From contig CAJNOL010000010.1 in assembly GCA_905250125.1 (NCBI GenBank), forward strand, positions 422,190 through 486,189: DNA of 64,000 nucleotides, written 5' to 3'. The position numbers were made by a program, and so were the translations under genes. The notes beneath the pieces are model-generated. The model saw only the letters and a program-made list of their open reading frames with translations, searched no databases and was not told the origin of the DNA. Positions 38,869 to 54,971 of this stretch are shown piece by piece (position 1 is the stretch's first letter; each line of letters begins with the position of its first letter). Source of the DNA: Rotaria sordida. Lineage: Eukaryota > Rotifera > Eurotatoria > Philodinida > Philodinidae.

Positions 38869-41800
38869 ATGGCTATGGTTCTACAAGCAAATCGTGTGAC
38901 AAACGGTAATAGCAGCACGGTTCCAATGGATACATGTAAGTCGCTGCATCATAAATCTTCTTCATCAACATCATCAACATCATCGCCACCACGTTCAGCA
39001 TCACCAATAAATAATCAAGAAGATAGTTTTCGTCGAATGATATTTGAAAAAATTGAAGAAGCAAAACGTGATATTGATCCAAAAAAATGTCGACAAATAT
39101 TAGATGATTTAATGAAAATGTTAAAACATCTTACAGCTGATGTTAATAATTATAATTTAGCATTTCGTGAAACACGACCACCTTTTTATATGCAAGTAAG
39201 AAAATAAATAAATAAATAAATAAAATCAAAAAAAAAAATATATATATATATATATTATTTCTTTGTTTTTCTTTTATTAAGGAATTTCAACGTTTAACTG
39301 ATCGTATTGATATATTAACAAAAGCTCGTGATACATTAACAGAATATCTTCATGAAGTTAAAGATCAAAATATTGACAGTGTATTTGCATATACATCATC
39401 AATAAATGATGTATCAACAATAAATGGTCAATTACAATATTCACCATTAGAAAAATCTCCTCAACAACATAAATTATCAATATCATCAATTCAAACAAAT
39501 TCAAAAGATATACATATAAATGATTATTCAGCATTAAATGATCAACAAAAACATTATCATATTTATCCATCATCACCTCCAATAACAACATATATTTTAT
39601 CACAACAAACAAATTATTTTAATCAACGATCTCGTAGTCCAAGTATGACACCAAGTAATTTTATTCGTGTTCATTTTCCAAATAAACACACAACAGCTGT
39701 AAGTAAATTTGTCTCATTTTTTTAAAATTAATATATGTATTTAAGCTTGCACCACGTAATGATGAAACACTTGAAGTAGCACTTGAATCACGGGCGTCAC
39801 GACATTCCGTAACTAATTTACGAGAATATACGCCAGTTTATATGATATCAAGGTAATTTTCATTTAAATATTTTTTTGAAAAAGAAGACATTTTTTTTTT
39901 TGTTTTATTCATCAAAAGGCAACCATGTCCATGGGATATAACTCTTGATCGTGTCCTTGAAACTGAAATTGAACTGGAAGAAAAAACAAAACTTGATCAT
40001 TCATTTGTAAGTATTAAGTTAGAAAATTAATTAGATAGACAAAGAAAATATTTTCATAGGTTCGAAAAACATTTTTTACATTAACTTATTGTGACGCATG
40101 TCATAAATTACTATTCCAAGGACTTCGATGTCTTGTATGCGGTTATCGTATACATGCTCGATGTATTCGTAAATCTCATTCATGTCGTTTTGAACCACGA
40201 GATATATTTTATCGGTATTTTTCTCTAAATATATCGCTTATTTTTATTTATTGTGCTTTTATTATTGTTAAAGCTTTTGATGTATGTGTATGTTAAATAT
40301 CTCTAGGAAAATATCCCAACACCTCGCTTTCATGTTTTTGGTGTTCGTTGTGTTGTCTGTCATCAACGTATCCGCGGAACTCATAAACGTTGTGTTTCAT
40401 GTCGAAATAATTATCATAATCATTGTTATATGAAAGCACCTATTTGTTCTCATCCTATTCTTCAGTATGTGTTGTTTATATCAAATTTTAAAAACAAAAA
40501 TTTTATTTATTTAATATTTTGTTTTGTTTTATTTTTTTTAATAGACATATTAAACATCCTGGTTCAAATAGATTTGATATAGAACGAATAACAACACCAA
40601 CAAAAAATAAAGAACCATCACGTAGTCTACCTCGTTTTCCATTACCAGTATGTAGTTGTTTTGTTCTCTATTTTTTGTTAATTTCATTTCTAAAATAATC
40701 CAAACTTTTATTATAGAGATCAAGTATAAATACAAATCATGGAGTTGGTAAGCAGTTGTTTATATGTATATACCTATATTATATTTGTTAAAGTTGTATT
40801 CCTTTTTTTCTCCTCTGTCTATATTGCATTTTTGGCCGTCTCTGCAGCTGTTACTGTGTATGCGGCGTAGGTAGATCGAAAAAAAAAATTTTTTTAGTTT
40901 TGATTTGCTTTTATAAAAACCTATACACATAAAAATCTTTTTTTTTTAATTTTTTGGTGTGTATGATGGGTATCATGGAGTTATAACTTATTGTTTTCAT
41001 CTGTTAATGTATTTTCATTTCACTCATTTTCTTCTCTTTGAATACTTGTAACAAAAAAAAAATGAAACAGTTTGTGTTAATATTCGTTGATAGGTTCACA
41101 AAAAGATATCAGTCAGGATTCACATGGTATTTCATCAGTACCAACAATATCAAATGTTGGTTACTGTTCGAATGTTATGCAATCAACAGTGAATATATCA
41201 TCATCACTATCATCAAATTCACTCTTTCAACAAACATCATCATTGCCATCATCGGCATTACATATACATCATATGCCTCAGTCGTTACTTAGTAAGATTT
41301 ATTTAAATCACCGTCACATCTTATGACATGCTAAGCGCTTTTTTCTGGGCGTGTATTTCTCAGTATATATGGTCTTTTTTTTTTTTCATTTGTGGTTATA
41401 CATGTTGATATATGCTTATTTGCGCTTTTCCACCGCGGTTCTTTTCCTTTTGTCTATCGTCACCTAGTGTTTTTTTTTAAATTCCCTATTGAATGCATAC
41501 TATTTTAATTTAATCTATTTTGTATTTGTTGACAGCTGTTAATGGACCAATTATCACTAGTACAGAAACTCTTCGACCTAGTATGGTCAAACCATCAAGT
41601 GATAGTGTTATTGATATAAAAAAACCACATGTAAGTATAATTAAACATTTTATATCGAAAGAAAATTGAATGTAATTTTAAAAAAAAAACCAGAAACACA
41701 TCAGTGAATGGGAAATTCGACCAGAAGATTTACTTAATCGTGGACGTATGGTTGGTCGAGGTACATATGGTACTGTTTATAAAGCTGAAGTACGATTACA

Positions 41801-43155
41801 TGGTATGAATAAATAATAATAAAAGAAATTTGTTTTTTGTGTAATGTTACAACAAAAATTATTTTCATAGGTTTAATTGCACTTAAAGAGCTCAATTTTG
41901 TTTCGCCAACACCTAGTCAATTTCAAGCATTTCGAAATGAAGTTATTGCATTGAAGTTTGTTTATTCATACGTAAAAATTTTTCATTACTTAATATAATT
42001 TTTTTTTGCTTTTTTTAGAAAAATTACGCATCAGAATACATTAAATTTTTATGGTTATATTCTTTCACCACGTTTTGCTATTGTCACACAATGGTGTGAA
42101 GTAAGGGTTATTCTTTTTTTCTTTTTGTTTTGTTTTCATGAAATATATGTCGGAATTGATCTAGGGTTCAACACTTTATAAACATATTCATGTTCTTGAT
42201 CGTCATTGGAAAATAAATCAATTAATTGATATAGCAAGACAAATATGTCAGGGAATGTCGTAAGTTTAATTTAACAAAAAGAAGAGCAATATATACACAT
42301 ATATTTGTTATATGAAAAGATATCTACATGATCGTGGAATAATTCATCGTGATCTTAAATCTAGTAATGTCTTTTTGGATATGTGTTCTGAACCAGATGA
42401 TGTTACAGTTTCTTGTCGTGTTAAAATTGGTGATTTTGGTTTAGCAGCTGTTAAAACTGTACTTACTGAGAGTGTTAATCAACAATTTCAACCAACTGGT
42501 TCAGTACTTTGGATGGTAAATTCTTCTTGTCTTTTTTCTTGTTTAGTAATCAATTGTAATCTTTTTTTTTTTTTCTTCAAAAGGCACCCGAAGTCATTCA
42601 ACAAAAAGATCCTAATTGTTATTCCACAAGTGCTGATATATATGCATATGGATGTGTTTTATTTGAAATGTTTAGTGAAAAATTACCACATACACCAATA
42701 ACCAATAAAGAACAAGTTAGATTCTACTTTTTTTTTTTGAATCATTCTTATTTATAATTCTTTTGTATTTTTTTTTTGAATAGATAATGTGGCTTGTTGG
42801 AAAAGGAAGATTAAAATTAAAAGTTGAACAATGTCGTGATGATACACCAACAGCTATAACTAATCTTATTCGACAATGTACAGAATTTGATCATGAAAAA
42901 CGACCTAATTTCGCACCTGAGGTTTGTTTGTTTTTTTTTTTAATTTTTATTTGAAAATATTCTTATGTTTAACTATTTAAGATTGATGATACATTATCAA
43001 AATTTGAATGTATATTTCCATGTATACAACGTTCACAATCAGAACCATGTTTAATACGTACACATCAAGATGATTTACTTGGTTTATCAATACATTTTGG
43101 TGTACCAAAAACACCTGTATCAATTCATCGACGTTTTAATGCTGAAGTATCATGA
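38869..43155 (+). CDS. RAF: RAF-family serine/threonine kinase (B-Raf-like)
   Basis: MAP-kinase-kinase kinase acting between Ras and MEK. Exons: 38869-39195, 39282-39698, 39746-39852, 39919-40006, 40060-40214, (40307-40464 optional), 40545-40647, 40717-40747, 41094-41291, 41536-41630, 41694-41802, 41871-41955, 42019-42100, 42165-42259, 42320-42515, 42584-42715, 42784-42921, 42982-43155. Without the optional exon it encodes 843 residues. Domains: a helical BRS-like segment ([20 protein letters not shown]), the Ras-binding domain ([14 protein letters not shown]), a C1/CRD zinc finger ([20 protein letters not shown]), a Ser-rich linker, then the kinase domain. The kinase domain has [28 protein letters not shown] and APEV. 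A C-terminal RSQSEP matches the 14-3-3 site RSASEP of BRAF. The optional exon encodes a second Cys/His-rich finger but is out of phase with the preceding exon. Confidence 0.94.
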
Positions 43156-43570
43156 TAAAATTGTTTCACGTTCGTTTTTTTTTTAATTTTTATTCTTTAT
43201 TGGCATAAACTCGGTGCAAATTCTCATTTGTGTTTATAACAACACATACATATATACATTCCTCTCTGCGAACTTATATTCTTGTCTTTCTGTCCGATTA
43301 TGTTTTGAAAAAAAAGAAAAAAAGGAAAAAAAAAAGAAATAAACTAATGTATTTATTGTTCCGCCTGCTATTTGTACGACAGTGAATGAATCTTCTATGA
43401 ATATCTACTGGTTTTTTTTTTTGTTTTTTGTATATCCGTACTTTTTTTTTCTGTTCGTTGTTTAGATACAATGTACATTTTATTTGTGGAAAAATGAAAA
43501 CAGAGTAACCAGGAAACAAATTCTTTTTCATTTTATTTTTCATTTTGTTTTTGTTTTTAAATTTCGATCA
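43156..43570. other. RAF 3' flank
   Basis: T- and A-rich DNA. AATAAA at 43338-43343, about 180 bases past the RAF stop, is a good polyadenylation signal. A small gene starts at 43571. Confidence 0.55.
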
Positions 43571-44095
43571 ATGAAAGAAAATCGATTAAAAATTTTAATT
43601 TTATCACCGTTTTTTTATATACCAATCATGTTCTTAGCATTATGTGGTGGTCGGTCGAAATCGACTTATTTTTGTGTTAATACAATTGTTTCAAGATTTG
43701 TTTTTGTAACATCGGGAATAATGATTGTTTATTATGCAAGAAAATTAACTACGTCAGAAGTAAACAGTAATCAAAATAAAAAATCATTATTAATTGTCAA
43801 ACGAGTATGAAACTATAGGGTGGATTTTGAAAAACAAAAAAGATTTATTTTGTTTTATTTAATAATTACTAGAAAGAATTAATTTGTTCATATTTTAAGA
43901 CAAGAAAAAAACAAACAAATTTTATTGATTCATTTTTCTTAGTTTCAACATCAATGGATTCGATCGATATATACATTTGAAAGATTTCGAATGCAAATCT
44001 GGAGAAAATTAGAATATTGGTTTAGTTTAATTAGTTCTAATCAATATATGAAACTATTACCAATAAAATCAACTTTCATTTCATCATATAAGTAA
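43571..44095 (+). CDS. small predicted membrane protein, unknown
   Basis: Two exons, 43571-43804 and 43943-44095, with a GT-AG intron in phase 0; 128 residues. Two hydrophobic segments are visible: about 8-24 (ILILSPFFYIPIMFLAL) and about 36-55 (NTIVSRFVFVTSGIMIVYYA). A basic, polar C-terminal half follows (FQHQWIRSIYTFERFRMQIW). I do not recognise a family. The open frame continues upstream of the chosen ATG (to 43484), so the start is uncertain. Support is the clean splice junction and protein-like second exon. Confidence 0.45.
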
Positions 44096-44292
44096 AATGA
44101 AATTCTGAATGAAAAAACAAAAGATGAAAAGTAATTATAGTTGCAATCGTCGTCGTCACATGATAACATCTGGAAATATTCCATTTACAAATAAATTGTC
44201 AAATGTAGATGTAACACAAACATTTGTGAGTTATATAGTGTGGAAAAAATTTTAGCATCTGCTTAACAACTACTGTTCCAGAACTGGGTTGA

Positions 44293-44425
44293 GTACCTGG
44301 CACTTGATCCGACCCGGAGCATGGGTCCCGATACAAACCCGCCGGGTCGGGTCAGGTACTGAGTATGAAAAATATTTTTCTGGTCGGGTACACATTTGAG
44401 ATCATACTCGGTACTCGACCCGGTA
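44293..44425. repeat. GC-rich segment of degenerate GGGTCGGGTA units
   Basis: Repeated CCGACCCGG, CGGGTCGGGTC and CTCGACCCGG motifs on both strands in otherwise AT-rich DNA. Related units (GGATCGGGTCTGATCGGGTA, then CCGGGTCCGGGTCC) recur at 45535-45585, just before dispersed repeat copy 2. The two blocks may be the ends of one larger element interrupted by the MITE at 44902. Confidence 0.45.
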
Positions 44426-44901
44426 GTTAATCAGATCTAGACGTTTTAAAATATTCTTACTCTTTCAAACTGCTATTTATTTAAAAGCATAGCATTAGAA
44501 AGCGACTCGATCATGACTGAATAACTAATGGTACTTGAAAACAGATCACAGAAGCGGAAAGCAATATTGTTTTAATAAGAGAATTAGTTTTTAATAAAAA
44601 TTCATCTACAGATAATAAGGAATCATTCGACAAAATAGTTGAATCATAGAGAAGAAAATGAACTATAAAAAAACTGAACGTACGTTTTCGTATTGGACAA
44701 AGCATTCATCTATGTATTCATGAGTGCGTCGTTTGCACCAACACAACGTTCCATTTAAGCTTCATCAGCATGTAGCAAACGTATAATTAGTAAAATTGAT
44801 CGTATTCTATAAGCAGAAAGATATCCAGCGAATCCTGAATCACTTGATTCACTTATCTTTTGATGCAATTTAAAATGATCTTGTTCTTTTGTTTCTGTTT
44901 A

Positions 44902-45424
44902 GGGATGTTACTTTATATTATTTTTCTTTATAATAAAGAATAAGTATAAGTAAAATCTTCATCTTTATAAGATAAAGATAACGATTTTTCTTATTTATTG
45001 TTATAAAATAAAGGTAAAATAAATAATAATGAAACTTCTTTTTCTATGAGAACCTAATCTTGAATTTTTACCAAGTAGTTCACAAAAAAATATGGTATCA
45101 TAGAAGAAAATGAAATATACAGAAGAGTTTTTTGCATATATTTTTTTATGTATCAGCTTGATTTTTTAATAATATCACATGTCGAAGTGATGTTGGTGAT
45201 AACAAAGAATATTGATTAACATATCCTGTTGTTATACTAGATATTTTTCTATTTACCCATCATAGAAAAAAAATCTTTCTTTATTCTTTATTTTATAAAT
45301 ATAAAGGTTTCATTGATCTTTAGTTTTTAAATAATAAAGATTTTTTTTTTCATTTATATTTATTTTCCAAAAATAAAGAATTTCTTTACCTTTATTTTAT
45401 AAAGATAAAGATTAAGTAACACCC
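44902..45424. mobile_element. TA-flanked MITE, 523 bp
   Basis: Ends are GGGATGTTACTTTA and, on the other strand, GGGTGTTACTTAAT, each next to TA (44900-44901 and 45425-45426). The interior is full of CTTTAT/ATAAAG runs, so the arms can pair over much of their length. No open frame for a transposase. The TA border suggests Tc1/mariner mobilisation, but TA duplications are weak evidence in AT-rich DNA. Confidence 0.6.
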
Positions 45425-45611
45425 TATTCCTGTTTACGCAAGAAACTAAACTGTATACTTTTTCATACGGAGTAAAAGTTTGAAAGTTGTGCTAGGATTG
45501 TGAAAGTAATTATTTGACGAATAGTGATTAGCATCGGATCGGGTCTGATCGGGTAGTCAATACAGCTATCCGGGTCCGGGTCCAAAAAGTCGTACCCGTG
45601 CAGGACACTAC

Positions 45612-45790
45612 TGGAAATTTTGAACCTGATGGGTTCTGATAGTCTGAAAAATCTGTAGAGTGCGCTAATCACTGAATCCAAAAAAACCGGGAAAAAGTAC
45701 CTTTGGGGATGACTATCCAATTTCGATTAGAAAATTTCATTGAGAGTATCAAAGTGTGGTTTCGTCAGATCCGAAAAAATTCAATAAACC
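45612..45790 (+). repeat. dispersed repeat, copy 2
   Basis: Plus-strand copy of the repeat also found inverted at 34722-34900; the blocks are AAATTTTGAACCTGAT, GACTATCCAATT, CGATTAGAAAAT and AGTATCAAAG. Copies differ by scattered substitutions, so both are old. Confidence 0.65.
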
Positions 45791-46231
45791 GGATCCGAGC
45801 AGTGTTTTATCCAGAGGAGTGCCCGAGGAGGCGACGCTCCCACGAGACTTACGATCATCACGCGACGAACTATATGGCTTGCTCTCCCGAAAAAAATTTT
45901 TCATCCTCCCGAAATTTCGAATCGCCCCTCCGAAGAAAAAAAACCTGGATCAAACAGTGGATCTGAGTCTGAAAGTTTTAGACGTAACAGGTTCCAGCAC
46001 TAAGCCTCAATCTATGGTGTTTTCCACTATCAATCGGATCAATTAGTTAAGGGTACTATTGACCTAAGACGAGAACCAAAGTATAGTGTACAAAGCAAGT
46101 AATATATATACTATAATATTAACATAGAAAAGAATATTTTTAAATGGATATATAGTTCTTTTACAGATACACACAACCCATTTACCAATTGCTTTGATCA
46201 TACATTAATCTATTTCATTTCTGGAAACAAT

Positions 46232-46295
46232 GTGTTGAATGTGAGTGAGGAGTTATGTGTGTCGTGTTGAATATGAGTGAGGAGTTATGTGTGTC
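46232..46295. repeat. 32-bp tandem repeat, two units
   Basis: GTGTTGAATRTGAGTGAGG continuing to GTGTGTC is repeated twice with one difference. Confidence 0.85.
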
Positions 46296-46590
46296 GTGTA
46301 GAAGCATCTGAGAAGAGATAACGAAAAAATCACAACTGGAAAAAAATGGTGATGAAACGTACTTTTTCTCCATTTGATCTATTCAGATTACACAGTTTTT
46401 TTCAATCTTATATAACATCGTTAATATATTAAACTCATTAAATAGATATTGTTTTAACTTTATTAATATTTTGCTTTCATCAATCTCCCATAAATTTTTC
46501 ATATTTTATTGTCGAGTAAAAACTTCTTCAATCTGATATTACGTCAAATTTTTATCTTCAATACAAAACTCGTATTTTTATTAGAGTGAA

Positions 46591-47267
46591 ATGGATGAAA
46601 GAGACACAAATTCTTTATATATCGAAGAAGATATCGATTCATCATCATCATCGTACGATATTGTTATTAATCGGTCTTTATCATCACCTATCAAATTTTA
46701 TACAGCTGATAAAAAATTTTCTTCGCATAAAAAACCTGACTTGAATAAACTTAAAATGATCAATGTGAGTGAGTATATTATATCTCAATAAATTTCCTAA
46801 AGATACACGAGTATATTCAGATATACCATCCATTAATAATAATCTTCGATCAGCCAGTAATCAATTAATATTTTCTAAAAATATATCAACTCCAAGTGTA
46901 ACATCCATTGAATTTATTTTAACACCTACTTATTCGACCGATAAACCTCAACAAAGTTCTTCGAATGACAATAAAAATACGATCGATACTATTCAATAGT
47001 AAATTTTACTTCTATAATTTCCTTTTTATATTTTCATAATGAATTATTTCAAACAATTCTCATACATTCAATTTCAGTTCTCAATATCTTCAACAACATT
47101 CCAGAAAAATTAATAATAATAATAATAAAAAGTCAATATCTTCATCATTTCATGGTCTACGCTCTAAATCTTCTCATTTCATATTAAATAGTTTTCGTTT
47201 AATATCAAAACGACGATTAGCCAAATGGAATCAATATTTAACTGGCAAATGTCATCGATTTTTTTAA
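46591..47267 (+). CDS. Ser/Asn-rich protein of unknown function
   Basis: Three exons, 46591-46768, 46803-46998 and 47078-47267, give 187 residues in one consistent frame. The first intron would be only 34 bases (GTGAGTATAT...CCTAAAG), much shorter than others here. A donor four bases upstream gives the wrong frame. The protein begins with an acidic stretch (DERDTNSLYIEEDIDSSSSS) and has low-complexity Ser/Asn segments (INNNNNKKSISSS). It ends in a basic tail (RLISKRRLAKWNQYL). No domain, membrane segment or signal peptide is seen. An AG-rich acceptor just before the ATG suggests a 5' untranslated exon. Moderate confidence that it is a real gene. Confidence 0.45.
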
Positions 47268-49217
47268 AAATCATCTGATTTTTTTTAATGATTTTACATG
47301 AAATTGTTAAATCAATTTCACAGTAGAAGAATATTGTCAAATATAAAATCCCTTGAAATGACATGCCAACGAAAAACAAAATAAACTGCTTTTCTTTTTA
47401 GACAAAGATTAGAAGTTTAGTTCTTATTCGATTGTTCATATATTCATGATATATTTTGAAATAATTTTAAATAATCTATTAGATATTGAAAGTTGAAAAA
47501 AATGAAAGATTTTTTTTGTCCTAACCTTGACCTCGTGTGTAACATCCCTACAAAGGTATAACGCGTCGAATTTTATTGGCGTATTGAATGCAAAATGTTT
47601 CTTATTGGTCATTGAATAGAAGCTATTAGATACCATCCTGTACATAATATTGATATGATGTTTTAGTGTTATCATTAGTTATTGAATAAAAAATTACTAG
47701 CCAATAGGTTTATAAGTATTTGATTTTATCTAATTTATTTAAATATATGAAGATGATTTAGTTATTGATGCGTTATATATATTTTTTTTCTGCATATCCG
47801 TATTCTATTCACCTTAATATATCTAAACAAATCTATAACCATTAAGGTATTTTTTTCCTTTTCTTTCTTTCTGATTAATCAAGAAGAAATTTAAACGTAA
47901 AGGAAACATTTTCGTATAAATATAATAATGATACAATGAGATCATTTTCTTCTCTGTTTTTTTTTTCAAATATGATATTCGATCGAGATTAGTCCGTGAA
48001 CTGGTGTAAAAGAATGTGATTATTTTGGAGTCCGGTGAAACTCAGAATGGTTGGATGAAGCTTTCACAAAAAATCGATTTAATTTTTCTGACTTAAAAAA
48101 TCTTTGGTTTAATTTCTGACGAAAGACAATTCTGTAGATATGAGCAAAATTCTGTCGTAGATGGCGTTAGTTTTGAAGATATTTCGAAAACCGTTTGACA
48201 TCTGAAGTCGATTCGATTTTTATTAGAATCAGAAAAAATAGATTGATTTTCTGTGAAATTTTCATCCAATCATTTTTAGTTACATTACACTCGAAACAAT
48301 ATCTTTGCATGAACGACTGAAGCATAGATTTTTTATTCGTCTTTTTAACCACGGCATACTTACACGTTTTGGTTTTTGAAGCTTTGTGTTTTTATATTTG
48401 TCTTATACCAACGTTGCCTTGCCTATTTTCAACACTTATCTGTAGGAAATGCATTACTTGGCTTTGTAATAAGATTTATTAGGGTTTATATATTTTTTTT
48501 TTCTTCGTAGATAATCTTATTCAATTTTAATTTATTAAAGGTTTCTTTTTGTGTTGTAGATATGATAAAATTTTGTTGCTTTTTTTTTCGTTGTGTATCA
48601 AGTCAATCATCCTTATTCTTATTTTTTCTTTTTTTTTCAATCAGAGCTATGTTAATTAAGATTACGAAAATATTTCTCATAAGAAAAGTTATTATAGATT
48701 CTGAAAGATTGTTTCGTTTTGCAAATGATTTTGTATCTTTTTTCGACGTTCGTGTTTTCATGACAAAATCGATATTTTAAATTCAAATCATTCATTAGAA
48801 AATACTCGTCTTTGAAATTAGCATTTATTAATTCTCATTTTCAAATAAGAAAAATAAATAAATACAAGAGTTGAAAAATTTTGATTACTAAATCTTAAAA
48901 CTCTATCTGTTGTAAGAAAGAAGAAAAAATATTCTACAAAATTCTTTGATTATTTTGAGATAATCAAGTCGATTAATAAAGAATACGTGTCTAATTAATT
49001 ATGTTTGTCTCGTTTTTGAAAATAAAGATTTTTTTTGCTATCACTACATAAAAGCATTGGCTAGAATTAAAAACCAACTTTATACATTCTATTCTTCTCG
49101 AGATTTTCTACATTCAACTGAAAATAGAATACAATCTATACTTTTTTATCATAGATCAAATCATTCCATCAAACATCGGAAGTTTTTTTTTTCTTTTCTT
49201 ATTATTAACTCATCACA
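47268..49217. other. intergenic region upstream of PIWI
   Basis: 1.95 kb of AT-rich DNA with no supported gene, RNA gene or clear inverted-repeat element. It should hold the PIWI promoter. Confidence 0.55.
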
Positions 49218-54612
<5,395 letters not shown>

Positions 54613-54971
54613 CAATCTCATTTTCAAAAACAAAAAAACGAGTTTTTTTTTTATTAAATTGTTTTTGTTTTTCTTTTTTTTTAATTTTCAATTTATTATC
54701 ATTCAATATTCCAATGAATGTATTCTATTACATTGTTTCTTTTTGTCTTTGTTAACTAAAGTGATAAAATAAGTTTTTCATCATCGATTAATATTCATCC
54801 AATGTACAGTTTAGTTTCTTTTGTTTTTTTTGTTTTTCTAATTCTCCTAAAAGACAAAAAAAAACAAAATTCTTTGTCTATTATTTCATTGTGATAAGAA
54901 TATACGAAATAAAAATTCCTACAATAAAATAATAATTAGGTTATAATAACAGAAAAATATTTTTAGATGAA
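54613..54971 (+). promoter_or_regulatory. PIWI-MRPL47 spacer
   Basis: 359 bases, T-rich. Two AATAAA signals lie at 54908-54913 and 54923-54928, only about 45-65 bases before the MRPL47 start. A TTTTAG acceptor-like motif (54961-54966) sits six bases before its ATG. This fits a trans-spliced downstream gene, or overlapping ends of independent genes. Confidence 0.45.

Larger units (their letters stand above)
44096..46590. other. repeat-rich intergenic region
   Basis: 2.5 kb with no supported gene. It holds a GC-rich GGGTCGGGT-type segment (44293-44425), a TA-flanked inverted-repeat element (44902-45424), a second copy of a dispersed repeat (45612-45790) and a two-unit 32-bp tandem repeat (46232-46295). 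Open frames near 45703-46046 fall in this repeat material. Confidence 0.6.

Noticed and set aside
45703..46046. Two overlapping plus-strand open frames of 87-96 codons
   Set aside because: They begin inside a dispersed repeat that also occurs elsewhere in the window, and show no domain or splice support.
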